Shown here: piece by piece, positions 1 through 7,959 of the stretch
How the letters are laid out: each line of letters begins with the position of its first letter
How positions within the stretch are numbered: the stretch's first letter is position 1
NCBI GenBank assembly: GCA_020633825.1
Contig: JACKCV010000003.1
Coordinates: 186,001 to 250,000, forward strand
Direction: 5' to 3'
Length of the DNA stretch: 64,000 nucleotides
From: Fibrobacteria bacterium
GTDB taxonomy: Bacteria; Fibrobacterota; Fibrobacteria; UBA5070
Notes under the pieces: model-generated
What the model was told of the DNA's origin: nothing
What the model saw: only the letters and a program-made list of their open reading frames with translations
Database searches by the model: none
Made by a program: the position numbers and the translations under genes

Positions 1-159
1 CGCGAACACCGGCGCGAGCGAAGCGGGAGGGGCGAAAACGAACAGGTGATCGGGATGGACATCCCAGGGAAGATAGGATGGAATCCCGAGTCCGCACCGT
101 CGTCGGAACGCATCCCGGGCCAGGGTCCGAACGACCGGCTGCCGGAATCTGTCGGCCAT
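1..159 (-). CDS. Partial unrecognised protein, C-terminus outside window
   Basis: An open frame of 53 codons begins with ATG at 159 and runs off the left edge. It is 34 bp downstream of xseA on the same strand, where xseB lies in many genomes. The visible N-terminus is basic (it begins MADRFRQPVVRTLARDAF) and is not like XseB, a short acidic helical protein. Third codon positions are G/C-rich as in neighbouring genes, which favours real coding. There is no convincing ribosome binding site, so the start could differ. I do not recognise the family. Confidence 0.4.
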   Translation of the reverse strand, partial: MADRFRQPVVRTLARDAFRRRCGLGIPSYLPWDVHPDHLFVFAPPASLAPVFA

Positions 160-193
160 CGGTCGTCTGGTCGGCCGCGGAGAGTCCTGTTTC

Positions 194-1405
194 CTATCGA
201 ACCGATCCCTCGACTCGCGCGGCGACCTTGCCGTCCCCGAAAAGGAGATCCACGGCGTCTCCCGCGTGCAACGCGGCGGCGGAGGTGACCACCCGGCCTT
301 CGGAAGTCTGGATCGCCGCGTACCCGCGGGAAAGCACCCGCAATGGCGAGAGGGCGTCGAGCCTTCCCGCGAGGGAAGCGATTCGATATCCGGTGCGTTC
401 CAGACGCAGTTCCCCGGCGCGTTCGAGACGATCGGTGAAGAGGTCGAGGGATTGTCGCGGACGCTCCAGGAGCATCTCGGGGCGCGACAACGACGGACGT
501 CCGGCCAGGGAATCCAATCGTTCCCGGCGACGTTCCACCAAGCGCAGCAAGGCATCACCCGATCGTTCCAGGCTCTCCTGCAGTTCGGCGAGAAGGGCCA
601 GACGTTCCGGCCCGACCAGTTCGGCGGCCGCGGAGGGAGTCGGGGCACGCAGGTCCGCGACATGGTCGCACAGGGTCGTGTCGGTCTCGTGCCCCACTGC
701 GGAAACCGTGGGGAAGGGACATGCCGCCACGGCGCGCACCAGGAGCTCCTCGTTGAAGCCCCACAGATCCTCCATGGATCCTCCCCCGCGGGCGATCACC
801 ACCACGTCCGGGGCCTGTTCCGTGCCCTCCAGGGCGGCCAACCGCTCCAGGGCTCGGACCACCGAAGGCACGCACTCCGCCCCCTGAACCGCCGCCGGCA
901 CGATGAGGAGTTCCAGATGCGGACTCCGCCGGGACAGGACATGTTGGATGTCCTGGATCACAGCCCCGGTGGGGGATGTGACGACGGCGACGCGGAAAGG
1001 CCAGACGGGCAGATCCTTCTTGCGGGAAGCCTCGAACAGTCCCTCGGCGGCGAGTTTCCGCTTGAGCTCCTCGAATCTCGCGGCGAGATCCCCTTGTCCG
1101 GCGGGCTTCAGGTGGTTGGCGACCAGCTGGTAGGCTCCCCGTGGCTCGTAGACGGTCAGTCGCCCGGATACGACGACGGCGTCGCCTTCGCGGGGCACCT
1201 CCACCAACCGACTGGCCTGGTTTCGCCACATGCAGCAAGGCAGGACGGCACCCGAATCCTTCAAGGAGAAGTAGAGGTGACCGCTCGAGTGCCGTTTGAT
1301 CTGGGAGATCTCCCCCTCGACCAGGATGGTCTCGAAATCCTCCTCGAGGATCGATCGGATGGCCTGGGTGAGCTCGCTGACGGTGACGGGCTGGTGGACG
1401 CTCAT
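194..1405 (-). CDS. xseA: Exodeoxyribonuclease VII large subunit
   Basis: This is the 403-residue catalytic subunit of exonuclease VII, which degrades single-stranded DNA from both ends with XseB. The N-terminal OB-fold binds DNA (residues 1-100; it opens MSVHQPVTVSELTQAIRSIL). The catalytic core carries the family signature GHETDTTLCDHVADLRAPTP near the middle. A coiled-coil region follows, shorter than in E. coli XseA (about 456 residues). The start at 1405 is chosen because its ATG overlaps the folD stop as ATGA, so the two genes are translationally coupled. A longer upstream reading would run back into folD and is rejected. No xseB is visible immediately downstream. Confidence 0.93.
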   Translation of the reverse strand: MSVHQPVTVSELTQAIRSILEEDFETILVEGEISQIKRHSSGHLYFSLKDSGAVLPCCMWRNQASRLVEVPREGDAVVVSGRLTVYEPRGAYQLVANHLKPAGQGDLAARFEELKRKLAAEGLFEASRKKDLPVWPFRVAVVTSPTGAVIQDIQHVLSRRSPHLELLIVPAAVQGAECVPSVVRALERLAALEGTEQAPDVVVIARGGGSMEDLWGFNEELLVRAVAACPFPTVSAVGHETDTTLCDHVADLRAPTPSAAAELVGPERLALLAELQESLERSGDALLRLVERRRERLDSLAGRPSLSRPEMLLERPRQSLDLFTDRLERAGELRLERTGYRIASLAGRLDALSPLRVLSRGYAAIQTSEGRVVTSAAALHAGDAVDLLFGDGKVAARVEGSVR

Positions 1406-2283
1406 CCGACGGGATGCAACCTCTCGGCGGCATCGACCGTGTTGGACAGGAGCAAGGCGATGGTCATGGGGCCCACGCCACCCGGCACGGGGGTCATCGC
1501 CGAAGCCACGGTCTCCACGGATGCTTCGACATCGCCCACGACCCGATATCCCTTCACCGTGGAGGCATCCTCCACCCGGTTGATCCCGACGTCGATCACG
1601 ACGGCTCCGGGCTTGATCCAATCGCGCTTGACGAATTCCGCACGCCCGATGGCGGCGACCACGATGTCGGCTTCACGCACGACGGAGGGAAGATCCGGGG
1701 TGCGGGAATGGGCCACCGTCACGGTGGCGTCCCCCTGCAACCCCTTGTGGAGGAGCAGGTTGGCCATCGGGCGTCCCACGATATCGGAGCGTCCGATGAC
1801 CACGGCCTTGCGCCCCCTCGTTTCGAGGCCGTAGTGGGACAGCATGCGGATGACGCCCCAGGGAGTGCATGGGCGGTGTCCCGGGCGATCCAAAGCGAGA
1901 AGACCGACGTTGTGGGGATGGAATCCGTCGACATCCTTCTCCGGGGCGATCGCGTCGACCACGGCGGACTCGTCCAGCCCCTTGGGCAAAGGAGATTGGA
2001 CCAGGATCCCATGCACGGCCGGATCCGCCGAAAGGGCCCGGACGTGGGCTTCGAGTTCGGCCTGGGTTGTGGTGGCGGGGAACCGGAAGGTGCGCGCCTC
2101 GATCCCGAGGTCCCGCGCCGCCTTGTCCTTGGAGTTCACGTAGATGTGGGAAGACGGGTCGTCTCCTACGATGGTGACGGAGAGGCAGGGCACGATTCCG
2201 CGGGCGGCCAGGGCCTGGATCCGTCCGCGAAGCCCTTCGCGAACCGCCTCCGCAACAACCTTCCCGTCGAGTCTCGTAGCCAT
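1402..2283 (-). CDS. folD: Methylenetetrahydrofolate dehydrogenase / cyclohydrolase
   Basis: This bifunctional cytoplasmic enzyme interconverts 5,10-methylene-THF, methenyl-THF and 10-formyl-THF for one-carbon metabolism. The 293-residue length is typical. The YVNSKDKAARDLGI segment holds the catalytic lysine of the family. IGRSDIVGRPMANLLL is the Rossmann NADP-binding segment, and PVPGGVGPMT near the C-terminus is the classic FolD signature. The start MATRLDG at 2283 is one base after the stop of the upstream ZapA-like gene, and the gene ends in an ATGA overlap with xseA. The folD-xseA order is common in bacteria; here the cell-division genes precede it. Confidence 0.96.
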   Translation of the reverse strand: MATRLDGKVVAEAVREGLRGRIQALAARGIVPCLSVTIVGDDPSSHIYVNSKDKAARDLGIEARTFRFPATTTQAELEAHVRALSADPAVHGILVQSPLPKGLDESAVVDAIAPEKDVDGFHPHNVGLLALDRPGHRPCTPWGVIRMLSHYGLETRGRKAVVIGRSDIVGRPMANLLLHKGLQGDATVTVAHSRTPDLPSVVREADIVVAAIGRAEFVKRDWIKPGAVVIDVGINRVEDASTVKGYRVVGDVEASVETVASAMTPVPGGVGPMTIALLLSNTVDAAERLHPVG

Positions 2284-2284
2284 G

Positions 2285-3322
2285 TCAGTCCTCCAGTCTT
2301 GAGAGTAGCCCACCCAACCGGTCGCGGAAGGAGGTGATGTCCTGGTTGCGCGCGTCGTTTTGCGTACGCAGTTCGTCGCGCTCCGCGGCGACGGAGCGGA
2401 GCTCTTCCCGAGCCGCTTCGCGATCGGCCTCCGCCATTTCGAGAAGCTCCCGCCACTCGCGTGATTCCGTGCGCGCCTCTTCGAGCGCGGAGTTCAATCG
2501 ATCGATCTCGATCCTCATCGAAGACAATTCCTGACGGACCGAATCCGCTTCCCGCCTGGATTCCTCCAGGACATCCGGGGGCACGGCTTCCCGGGCCAGT
2601 CGATCGCGCTCGCCTTCCAGCTGGAGCGCGCGTTCCAGGAAACCATCCCTTTCGGTGGTCAAGCGGGAACACTCCTCGTCGAGGCGTTCCAGCTCCTTCA
2701 CCCTTCCGAGGAGGAATTCGCGCGAAGAACGGAGGGCGTCGCGTTCCTCGAGGAGCTCGGAACGTCCCTCGTGGGCGGCCTCGGCACGGCCTCGCGCCTC
2801 GACAACGGCCTGCTCGAGCGCCAGGTTCGCGGCTCGGAGGGCCTCGATTTCGGAACCTTCGGCACCGCGGATCTCGGCTTGGGTCTCGATGGACCGCGAG
2901 AGGGATCGGACTTCGCCGGTTCGTGCCTCGAGCTGTCGGCGCACCTCCTCCAATTCCTCGGCCAGGGCGTCGGCACGCTCGATCGCATCCCGCGCCTGGG
3001 CACGCGCTTCACCCAGGGCATCCTCGGCATCCTGGCGGGCCAGGACGGCCTCCCCCAGGCTCGCCAAGGCGTCGTCGGCGCGGGTGCGGGCCTCGTCCGC
3101 CGTGGTCCGAGCTTCCCAGAGCTCGCCCGACACATGGAGCGCCGCGAGGATCCCGAGGCGGAACCGATCGGACTCGATCCCTGCGGCCTGCAAGCGCCGA
3201 AGGTGGTTGTCGACCACCTCCGCCACGGCTTCGATGGTCTCGGGAGGGGCATCGGATCGAATCTGAAGGACTTCCCCCCCAATGTGCACCTTGCGGGCAT
3301 GATCGAGCTTGGGGGCGGTCAT
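2285..3322 (-). CDS. ZapA-like domain fused to a long coiled coil
   Basis: The first 80 or so residues match the ZapA fold that binds FtsZ. They contain VHIGGEVLQIRSDAPPETI, then VAEVVDNHLRRL and a helix with LGILAALHVSGELWEA. ZapA is normally about 100 residues; here about 260 residues of charged heptad-like sequence rich in E, R, A and L follow (from residue 85 to the end, ending RLGGLLSRLED), predicting a long coiled coil. It sits between a ZapB-like gene (3 bp gap) and folD (1 bp gap), so it is transcribed with both. A role in Z-ring bundling is inferred. The domain call is by pattern recognition; the coiled coil is plain in the sequence. Confidence 0.7.
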   Translation of the reverse strand: MTAPKLDHARKVHIGGEVLQIRSDAPPETIEAVAEVVDNHLRRLQAAGIESDRFRLGILAALHVSGELWEARTTADEARTRADDALASLGEAVLARQDAEDALGEARAQARDAIERADALAEELEEVRRQLEARTGEVRSLSRSIETQAEIRGAEGSEIEALRAANLALEQAVVEARGRAEAAHEGRSELLEERDALRSSREFLLGRVKELERLDEECSRLTTERDGFLERALQLEGERDRLAREAVPPDVLEESRREADSVRQELSSMRIEIDRLNSALEEARTESREWRELLEMAEADREAAREELRSVAAERDELRTQNDARNQDITSFRDRLGGLLSRLED

Positions 3323-3325
3323 GGA

Positions 3326-3616
3326 TCAGTCCTGAAGAAGGCGCTCGAGAAGCCCCTGGACCTTCGTGGTGGCGGCCTGGAGACGGGAATCGCGCTCCTG
3401 GATCTCCCGCCGTGCGGAATCGAGATCGGCTCGGGAGGCTTCGAGCTCCCCGCGAAGCTGGGAAAGTTCCGCCTCCAATTCGAGGGATCGGGCGTTTTCC
3501 GACTGGACGCGATCGATCTCCTCGCGAAGACGTGCGGTCTCGGCGCGGAGGGATCCGCGCTCGGAAACAAGGGCATCGATGCGCTGGGCGAGCTGTTCGA
3601 GGAGTTCAGGTTCCAT
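3326..3616 (-). CDS. ZapB-like small coiled-coil protein
   Basis: This 96-residue protein is almost wholly heptad-like: it begins MEPELLEQLAQRIDALVSER, continues through ETARLREEIDRVQSEN and ends LLERLLQD. Size and composition resemble ZapB, the coiled-coil cell-division factor that partners ZapA. The gene directly upstream of a ZapA-like protein supports this, but short coiled coils are hard to assign by sequence. The ATG at 3616 has no Shine-Dalgarno sequence; a TACCTT hexamer lies 8 bp upstream, so the message may be leaderless. It would be the first gene of the operon running through the ZapA-like gene, folD and xseA. Confidence 0.6.
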   Translation of the reverse strand: MEPELLEQLAQRIDALVSERGSLRAETARLREEIDRVQSENARSLELEAELSQLRGELEASRADLDSARREIQERDSRLQAATTKVQGLLERLLQD

Positions 3617-3624
3617 GGTTCGGA

Positions 3625-3630
3625 AAGGTA
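3625..3630 (-). promoter_or_regulatory. -10 hexamer TACCTT of the ZapB-like/folD/xseA operon
   Basis: TACCTT reads on the minus strand with an 8-nt spacer to the ATG at 3616. No -35 hexamer is evident. Confidence 0.5.
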
Positions 3631-3836
3631 GAACCTCCATCCCGCATTGGAATGCCCCGACCCCCGCGGGTCCCGGCGCCCCTCCCGGCCGAAGACGAGA
3701 CGACGTTTCGCACCCGGGAACCGACTTTCGACCGCGGAAATCGGCGCCGCATCCTCGCGCCTCGATCGGGGAAGGAGTCGGTTCCTTCCCTCCCGGCCCG
3801 GGCGGCGAATGCGGTCGTGCCACCCCCGGCAACTCC

Positions 3837-3842
3837 TAGATT
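3837..3842 (+). promoter_or_regulatory. -10 hexamer TAGATT before the YiiX-like gene
   Basis: TAGATT ends 7 nt before the ATG at 3850, and no ribosome binding site lies between them. Confidence 0.5.
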
Positions 3843-3849
3843 TGTCTCC

Positions 3850-4542
3850 ATGCGCCTCCCCAATCGATCCATGGTCCTCCTCGTCGCGACCGTCGCCGGA
3901 CTCGTCGCGGTCGGGGCTTGGGCACGTTCCCGCTTCCTCGAACCCGCCCTGGCCCAGAACGCGACCCACCGCATCGTGGAGCGCCTGCGCGCCGAGGACC
4001 GCCTCCGCGAGGGGGACGTTCTCTTCCAGACGTCCACGTCCCGCCAGAGCAAGGCCATCCAACTGGCGACGAAGAGCCCTTGGAGCCACTGCGGGATCCT
4101 CCACCGGAGAGACGGAAACTGGATGGTGCTGGAGGCCGTCCAACCGGTGAAGTCCACCCCCTTGGAGGCCTGGCTCGCCCGGGGGAAGGACCACCGATTC
4201 TCCATCCGTCGGTTGCAACCGGAGATTCGCGAATTGGATTCCAGCGCGTTGCTCGCTCTCCGCGCCGAAGGTGCGCGTTTCGTCGGCCGTCCCTACGATC
4301 TCCGCTTCTCCTGGTCCGATTCCGCCATCTACTGTTCCGAACTGGTCTGGAAGACCTTCCATCGGGCGCTGGGAGTGGATCTCGGAATCGTTCAGACCTT
4401 CGCGGATCTGGACCTCGGCTCGTCGGAAGCCCGCGACCTCAAGGACTCGCGATGGGGAGAGTCCCCCCTGCCGAGCGACACCCTCGTCACCCCGGCGGCC
4501 CTGCACGGCGCTCCGCAGATGGAGACCATCCTGGAGAATTGA
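3850..4542 (+). CDS. YiiX/YebB-like NlpC/P60-fold cysteine hydrolase
   Basis: This 230-residue protein has an N-terminal hydrophobic segment (residues 8-24, LLVATVAGLVAVGAWA), so it is exported or membrane-anchored. The body fits the permuted papain-like YiiX family. The region REGDVLFQTSTSRQSKAIQ begins the domain, SPWSHCGIL holds the conserved histidine, and SAIYCSELVWK holds the candidate nucleophile cysteine followed by the typical SEL. Family members are predicted amidases acting on peptide or lipid bonds; the substrate is unknown. The ATG at 3850 is the only start that gives a sensible signal sequence. It is followed 60 bp later by a sulfurtransferase gene with its own -10-like box. Confidence 0.75.
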   Translation: MRLPNRSMVLLVATVAGLVAVGAWARSRFLEPALAQNATHRIVERLRAEDRLREGDVLFQTSTSRQSKAIQLATKSPWSHCGILHRRDGNWMVLEAVQPVKSTPLEAWLARGKDHRFSIRRLQPEIRELDSSALLALRAEGARFVGRPYDLRFSWSDSAIYCSELVWKTFHRALGVDLGIVQTFADLDLGSSEARDLKDSRWGESPLPSDTLVTPAALHGAPQMETILEN

Positions 4543-4586
4543 TCCAATCCCGACGGGATCCCTTTCCGCCCGGCCTTCGGACCGGA

Positions 4587-4592
4587 TAGATT
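4587..4592 (+). promoter_or_regulatory. -10 hexamer TAGATT before the sulfurtransferase gene
   Basis: TAGATT lies 10 nt upstream of the ATG at 4603, downstream of the YiiX-like stop at 4542. A TTG at 4591 overlaps this box and is therefore unlikely to be the start. Confidence 0.45.
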
Positions 4593-4602
4593 GGACGGTA
4601 CG

Positions 4603-5466
4603 ATGCTCCCTTCTTCCGACGATTCCCATACCTGCCTGATCGACTCCGCCACGCTGCGGCCCAACCTCGAGCGCGCCGATTGGATGGTCTTCGATGTCCG
4701 GCACGATCTGGCCTCCCCCAGGGCCGGTGTCGACGCCTGGCGCTCGGGCCACATCCCCGGCGCCTTGTTCCTCCCCCTGGAAGAGGCGCTCTCCGGGGCG
4801 AGGACGGGGACGAACGGCCGCCACCCGCTCCCCGATCGCCGGATTCTGTCGGCAATTCTCGCCGGACTCGGACTCTGCAAGGGCTACCAGGTGGTGGTCT
4901 ACGACGACCAGGGCGGAATCTTCGCCGCACGCTTCTGGTGGCTCCTCCGCTGGCTCGGCCACTCCAGGGTCGCGGTCCTGGACGGCGGTTTCCCCTCGTG
5001 GCTCGCCGAAGGAGGAGCGCAGGAGGACGCCCCCCCCGCTCCTCGTGCACGTGGTGGGTTCGAGGAGGGGCCTTCCCTCGTTTCGATCGCCGACGCCAAC
5101 CAGATTCTGTCCAACCTGGGGAATCCCTCCCTGCTGGTCGTCGACGCCCGTTCCCCGGATCGATTCCGCGGGGAGAACGAACTCCTGGATCCCGTCGGAG
5201 GCCACATCCCCGGCGCGGCCAATCGCTTCTGCCGGGACAACCTCCTTCCGGACGGTCGTTTCAAACCCGCGGACCTCCTGCGCCGCGAATTCGAGACCCT
5301 GCTCGATTTCCGCCGCCCCGATCAGGCGGTGATGCAATGCGGGTCGGGTGTCACCGCCTGCCACAACCTGTTGGCCATGGAGATCGCGGGCTTGAGCGGA
5401 GCCGCCCTCTACCCCGGTTCCTGGAGTGAGTGGTGTTCCGACCCTTCCCGTCCCGTCGAAACCTGA
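4603..5466 (+). CDS. sseA: Sulfurtransferase, thiosulfate/3-mercaptopyruvate type
   Basis: This 287-residue protein has two rhodanese domains. The N-terminal, inactive one contains VFDVRHDL, SGHIPGALFLPLE and VVVYDDQGGIFAARFWW. The C-terminal one carries the catalytic loop CGSGVTACH, whose CGSGVTA form is typical of 3-mercaptopyruvate sulfurtransferases rather than thiosulfate rhodaneses (CRKGVT). It transfers sulfane sulfur from 3-mercaptopyruvate to acceptors such as cyanide or thioredoxin. Signatures such as GGHIPGA and YPGSWSEW are intact. The nearest genes suggest no pathway link. The start is the ATG at 4603 (MLPSSDDSHTC). Confidence 0.87.
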   Translation: MLPSSDDSHTCLIDSATLRPNLERADWMVFDVRHDLASPRAGVDAWRSGHIPGALFLPLEEALSGARTGTNGRHPLPDRRILSAILAGLGLCKGYQVVVYDDQGGIFAARFWWLLRWLGHSRVAVLDGGFPSWLAEGGAQEDAPPAPRARGGFEEGPSLVSIADANQILSNLGNPSLLVVDARSPDRFRGENELLDPVGGHIPGAANRFCRDNLLPDGRFKPADLLRREFETLLDFRRPDQAVMQCGSGVTACHNLLAMEIAGLSGAALYPGSWSEWCSDPSRPVET

Positions 5467-5523
5467 CCAACCCTCGTCCGACCCGGCGAACTCGAACCCC
5501 GACCAGCCGTCCAACGGCCTCGA

Positions 5524-5886
5524 TCAAACCGAGGGAACCGTCCGCTTCCTGGGTTTCGATGCCTTCGCCCGTCCATTGAAGGCCAGCGCCAAGTCGACCC
5601 ATCCCGCCAGCTCCCCCTCTCCCTTCAACCCCAAGGGGGAGATCATCAGGAACCCCTTCATGGGTCTTCCCGTGAAGTCCATCGGTCTGGCCCCGACCTT
5701 TCCCAAAGCCTCCTCCTGGTCTTCGGGAGCGATTCGGCAAACCAGCTCGTCCCGCAGGACCCCCACGCACATCTTCCCGGAAACCATGAAGGTCACCCCT
5801 CCCATCATGGCCTTCTCCTCCACGTCCGTCCTCCCCGCCAACCGCCTCCGCACCCTCTCCAGCAACCCCTGATCCACCTGCCCCAT
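5524..5886 (-). CDS. TfoX N-terminal domain protein
   Basis: This 120-residue cytoplasmic protein has the TfoX/Sxy N-terminal fold: VEEKAMMGGVTFMVSGKMCVG, with the conserved MMGG-F and GK-C features, then LVCRIAPEDQEEAL and GRPMKGFLMI. Stand-alone proteins of this kind are widespread; the competence-regulator function of TfoX also needs a C-terminal domain, absent here. The ATG at 5886 is preferred over the GTG at 5892 because a G-rich stretch lies upstream. The gene converges on the sulfurtransferase gene and borders the tandem-repeat array on its 5' side, with nuoA beyond the array on the same strand. Confidence 0.8.
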   Translation of the reverse strand: MGQVDQGLLERVRRRLAGRTDVEEKAMMGGVTFMVSGKMCVGVLRDELVCRIAPEDQEEALGKVGARPMDFTGRPMKGFLMISPLGLKGEGELAGWVDLALAFNGRAKASKPRKRTVPSV

Positions 5887-6230
5887 CCCCACATCCCCCC
5901 GTTGATCGTTTCCACCATTCCCTCAATATCCTATCGCCAATCCCTCCCCACCACAATCCCCCCATCGCGACCCTGCGCCCTCCCACTCGGTCCGCGAAGC
6001 GTCGCCGCCACCACCGCGCGACCTCCCTGCCCCGCCAACCGTCCGCACGGTCGCGAGCCTGCGCCCTCCCACGCGCCCAGCGAAGCGTCGCCGCCATCAC
6101 CGCGCGACCTCACTCCCCCACCAACCGCGTTCACGGTCGCGAGCCTGCGCCCTCCCACGCGCCCAGCGAAGCGTCGCCGCCATCACCGCGCGACCTCCCT
6201 CTCCCCCGCCAACCGTCCGCACGGTCGCGA

Positions 6231-6310
6231 GCCCACACCGTAACTCCCCCTCCGCAGGTTTCGAAATACCGGTTCCTGAGCCTGTCGAAGGGCAACCAGC
6301 GGAGTCGCCG
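6231..6310. repeat. Variant array unit with REP-like core, copy 1
   Basis: The middle of this unit is replaced by about 70 bp containing TCCGCAGGTTTCGAAATACC and GGTTCCTGAGCCTGTCGAAG, then CCAGCGGAGTCGCCGCC, which rejoins the normal unit. The string CCTTCGACAGGCTCAGG (minus strand) resembles a short dispersed intergenic repeat that I recall from many unrelated bacteria. Confidence 0.8.
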
Positions 6311-6420
6311 CCAACCGCCTTCACGGTCGCGAGCCTGCGCCCTCCCACGCGGCCAGCGAAGCGTCGCCGCCATCACCGCGCGACCTCCCTCTCCCCCGCC
6401 AACCGTCCGCACGGTCGCGA

Positions 6421-6500
6421 GCCCACGCCCTAACTCCCCCTCCGCAGGTTTCGAGATACCGGTTCCTGAGCCTGTCGAAGGGCAACCAGCGGAGTCGCCG
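6421..6500. repeat. Variant array unit with REP-like core, copy 2
   Basis: This is a near-identical copy of the segment at 6231-6310, 190 bp further on. They differ at only a few bases, for example TTTCGAGATACC here against TTTCGAAATACC. The spacing shows that a two-unit block was duplicated as a whole. Confidence 0.8.
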
Positions 6501-7819
6501 CCAACTGCCTTCACGGTCGCGAGCCTGCGCCCTGCACGCGCCCAGCGAAGCGTCGCCGCCATCACCGCGCGACCTCCCTGCCCCCGCCAACCGTCCGCAT
6601 GGTCGCGAGCCTGTGCCCTCCCCACGGCCAGCGAAGCATCGCCGCCACCGCGCGACCTCCCCCCCCGCCAACTGCCTTCACGGTCGCGAGCCTGCGCCCT
6701 GCATGCGGCCAGCGAAGCGTCGCCGCCAACACCGCGCGACCTCCCTCTCCCCCGCCAACCGCCTTAACGGTCGCGAGCCTGCGCCCTCCCCCACGGCCAG
6801 CGAAGCGTCGCCCCCAACACCGCGCGACCTCCCCCCGCCAACTGCCTTCACGGTCGCGAGCCTGCGCCCTGCATGCGGCCAGCGAAGCGTCGCCGCCAAC
6901 ACCGCGCGACCTCCCTCTCCCCCGCCAACCGCCTTAACGGTCGCGAGCCTGCGCCCTCCCCCACGGCCAGCGAAGCGTCGCCCCCAACACCGCGCGACCT
7001 CCCTCCCCGCCAACCGCCTTCACGGTCGCGAGCCTGCGCCCCTGCATGCGGCCAGCGAAGCGTCGCCGCCAACACCGCGCGACCTCCTCTCCCCGCCAAC
7101 CGCCTTCACGGTCGCGAGCCTGCGCCCCTCCCCACGGCCAGCGAAGCGTCGCCCCCAACACCGCGCGACCTCCCTCCCCGCCAACCGCCTTCACGGTCGC
7201 GAGCCTGCGCCCTGCATGCGGCCAGCGAAGCGTCGCCGCCATCACCGCGCGACCTCCCTCTCCCCGCCAACCGTCCGCACGGTCGCGAGCCTGCGCCCTG
7301 CACGCGCCCAGCGAAGCGTCGCCGCCATCACCGCGCGACCTCCTCTCCCCCGCCAACCGCCTTCACCGTCGCGAGCCCGCGCCCTGCATGCGGCCAGCGA
7401 AGCGTCGCCGCCAACACCGCGCGACCTCCCTCTCCCCGCCAACCGCCTTCACGGTCGCGAGCCTGCGCCCCTCCCCACGGCCAGCGAAGCGTCGCCCCAA
7501 CACCGCGCGACCTCCTCCCCCGCCAACCGCCTTCACGGTCGCGAGCCTGCGCCCTGCATGCGGCCAGCGAAGCGTCGCCGCCAACACCGCGCGACCTCCC
7601 TCTCCCCCGCCAACCGCCTTCACGGTCGCGAGCCTGCGCCCTCCCCCACGGCCAGCGAAGCGTCGCCCCCAACACCGCGCGACCTCACTCCCCCACCAAC
7701 CGCGTTCACGGTCGCGAGCCTGTGCCCTCCCACGCGGCCAGCGAAGCGTCGCCGCCACCACCGCGCGACCTACCTCTCCCCCGCCAGCCGTCCGCACGGT
7801 CGCGAGCCCACGTCTGAAC

Positions 7820-7959
7820 CCCTTCACGAAGTGAAGGGTCCGTGGCGACAGCGAGAGGCGGGAAGTCGAAGCGACACGCTCCCGAAGCCGTCCTCAGGGA
7901 CGGCGAGTGGGGCGCGGAGCGAGAATTCCCGCCTCGCAGCCGAGCCCCGGACCCTTCAC
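7820..7959. repeat. Nested inverted-repeat element at the end of nuoA
   Basis: Four perfect helices nest inside one another. The outer arms are GTGAAGGGTCCG (7831-7842) with CGGACCCTTCAC (7948-7959). Next are GAGGCGGGAA (7855-7864) with TTCCCGCCTC (7926-7935), then CGCTCC (7877-7882) with GGAGCG (7916-7921). At the tip is the hairpin GCCGTCC-TCAG-GGACGGC (7887-7904). A second partner CCCTTCAC (7820-7827) can instead pair with GTGAAGGG (7831-7838), so two structures compete. The outer arm contains the nuoA stop codon. It could be a small mobile palindrome, an mRNA 3' structure or a structured RNA. Confidence 0.85.

Larger units (their letters stand above)
5964..7810. repeat. Minisatellite array, about 21 units averaging 86 bp
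   Basis: Each unit starts with GGTCGCGAGCCTGCGCCCT, contains CCAGCGAAGCGTCGCCGCC and ends CCGCGCGACCTCC plus a C-rich spacer with GCCAACCGCCTTCAC or CCGTCCGCAC. The unit start recurs at about 6048, 6135, 6222, 6324, 6411, 6514, 6601, 6682, 6769, 6852, 6939, 7025, 7110, 7194, 7281, 7367, 7453, 7537, 7625, 7711 and 7798; a decayed unit opens the array at 5964. Units are 81-88 bp apart except where variant units occur (102-103 bp). Each has inverted arms GGTCGCG and CGCGACC about 60 nt apart, and many have inner arms GCGGC and GCCGC. The period is not a multiple of three and no frame is maintained, so it is not coding. It fills the whole space between the TfoX gene and nuoA. Confidence 0.95.

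Noticed and set aside
5964..7810. CRISPR array
   Set aside because: The variable parts are themselves near-identical between units, vary in length by only a few bases and alternate regularly; there are no unique spacers and no cas genes.
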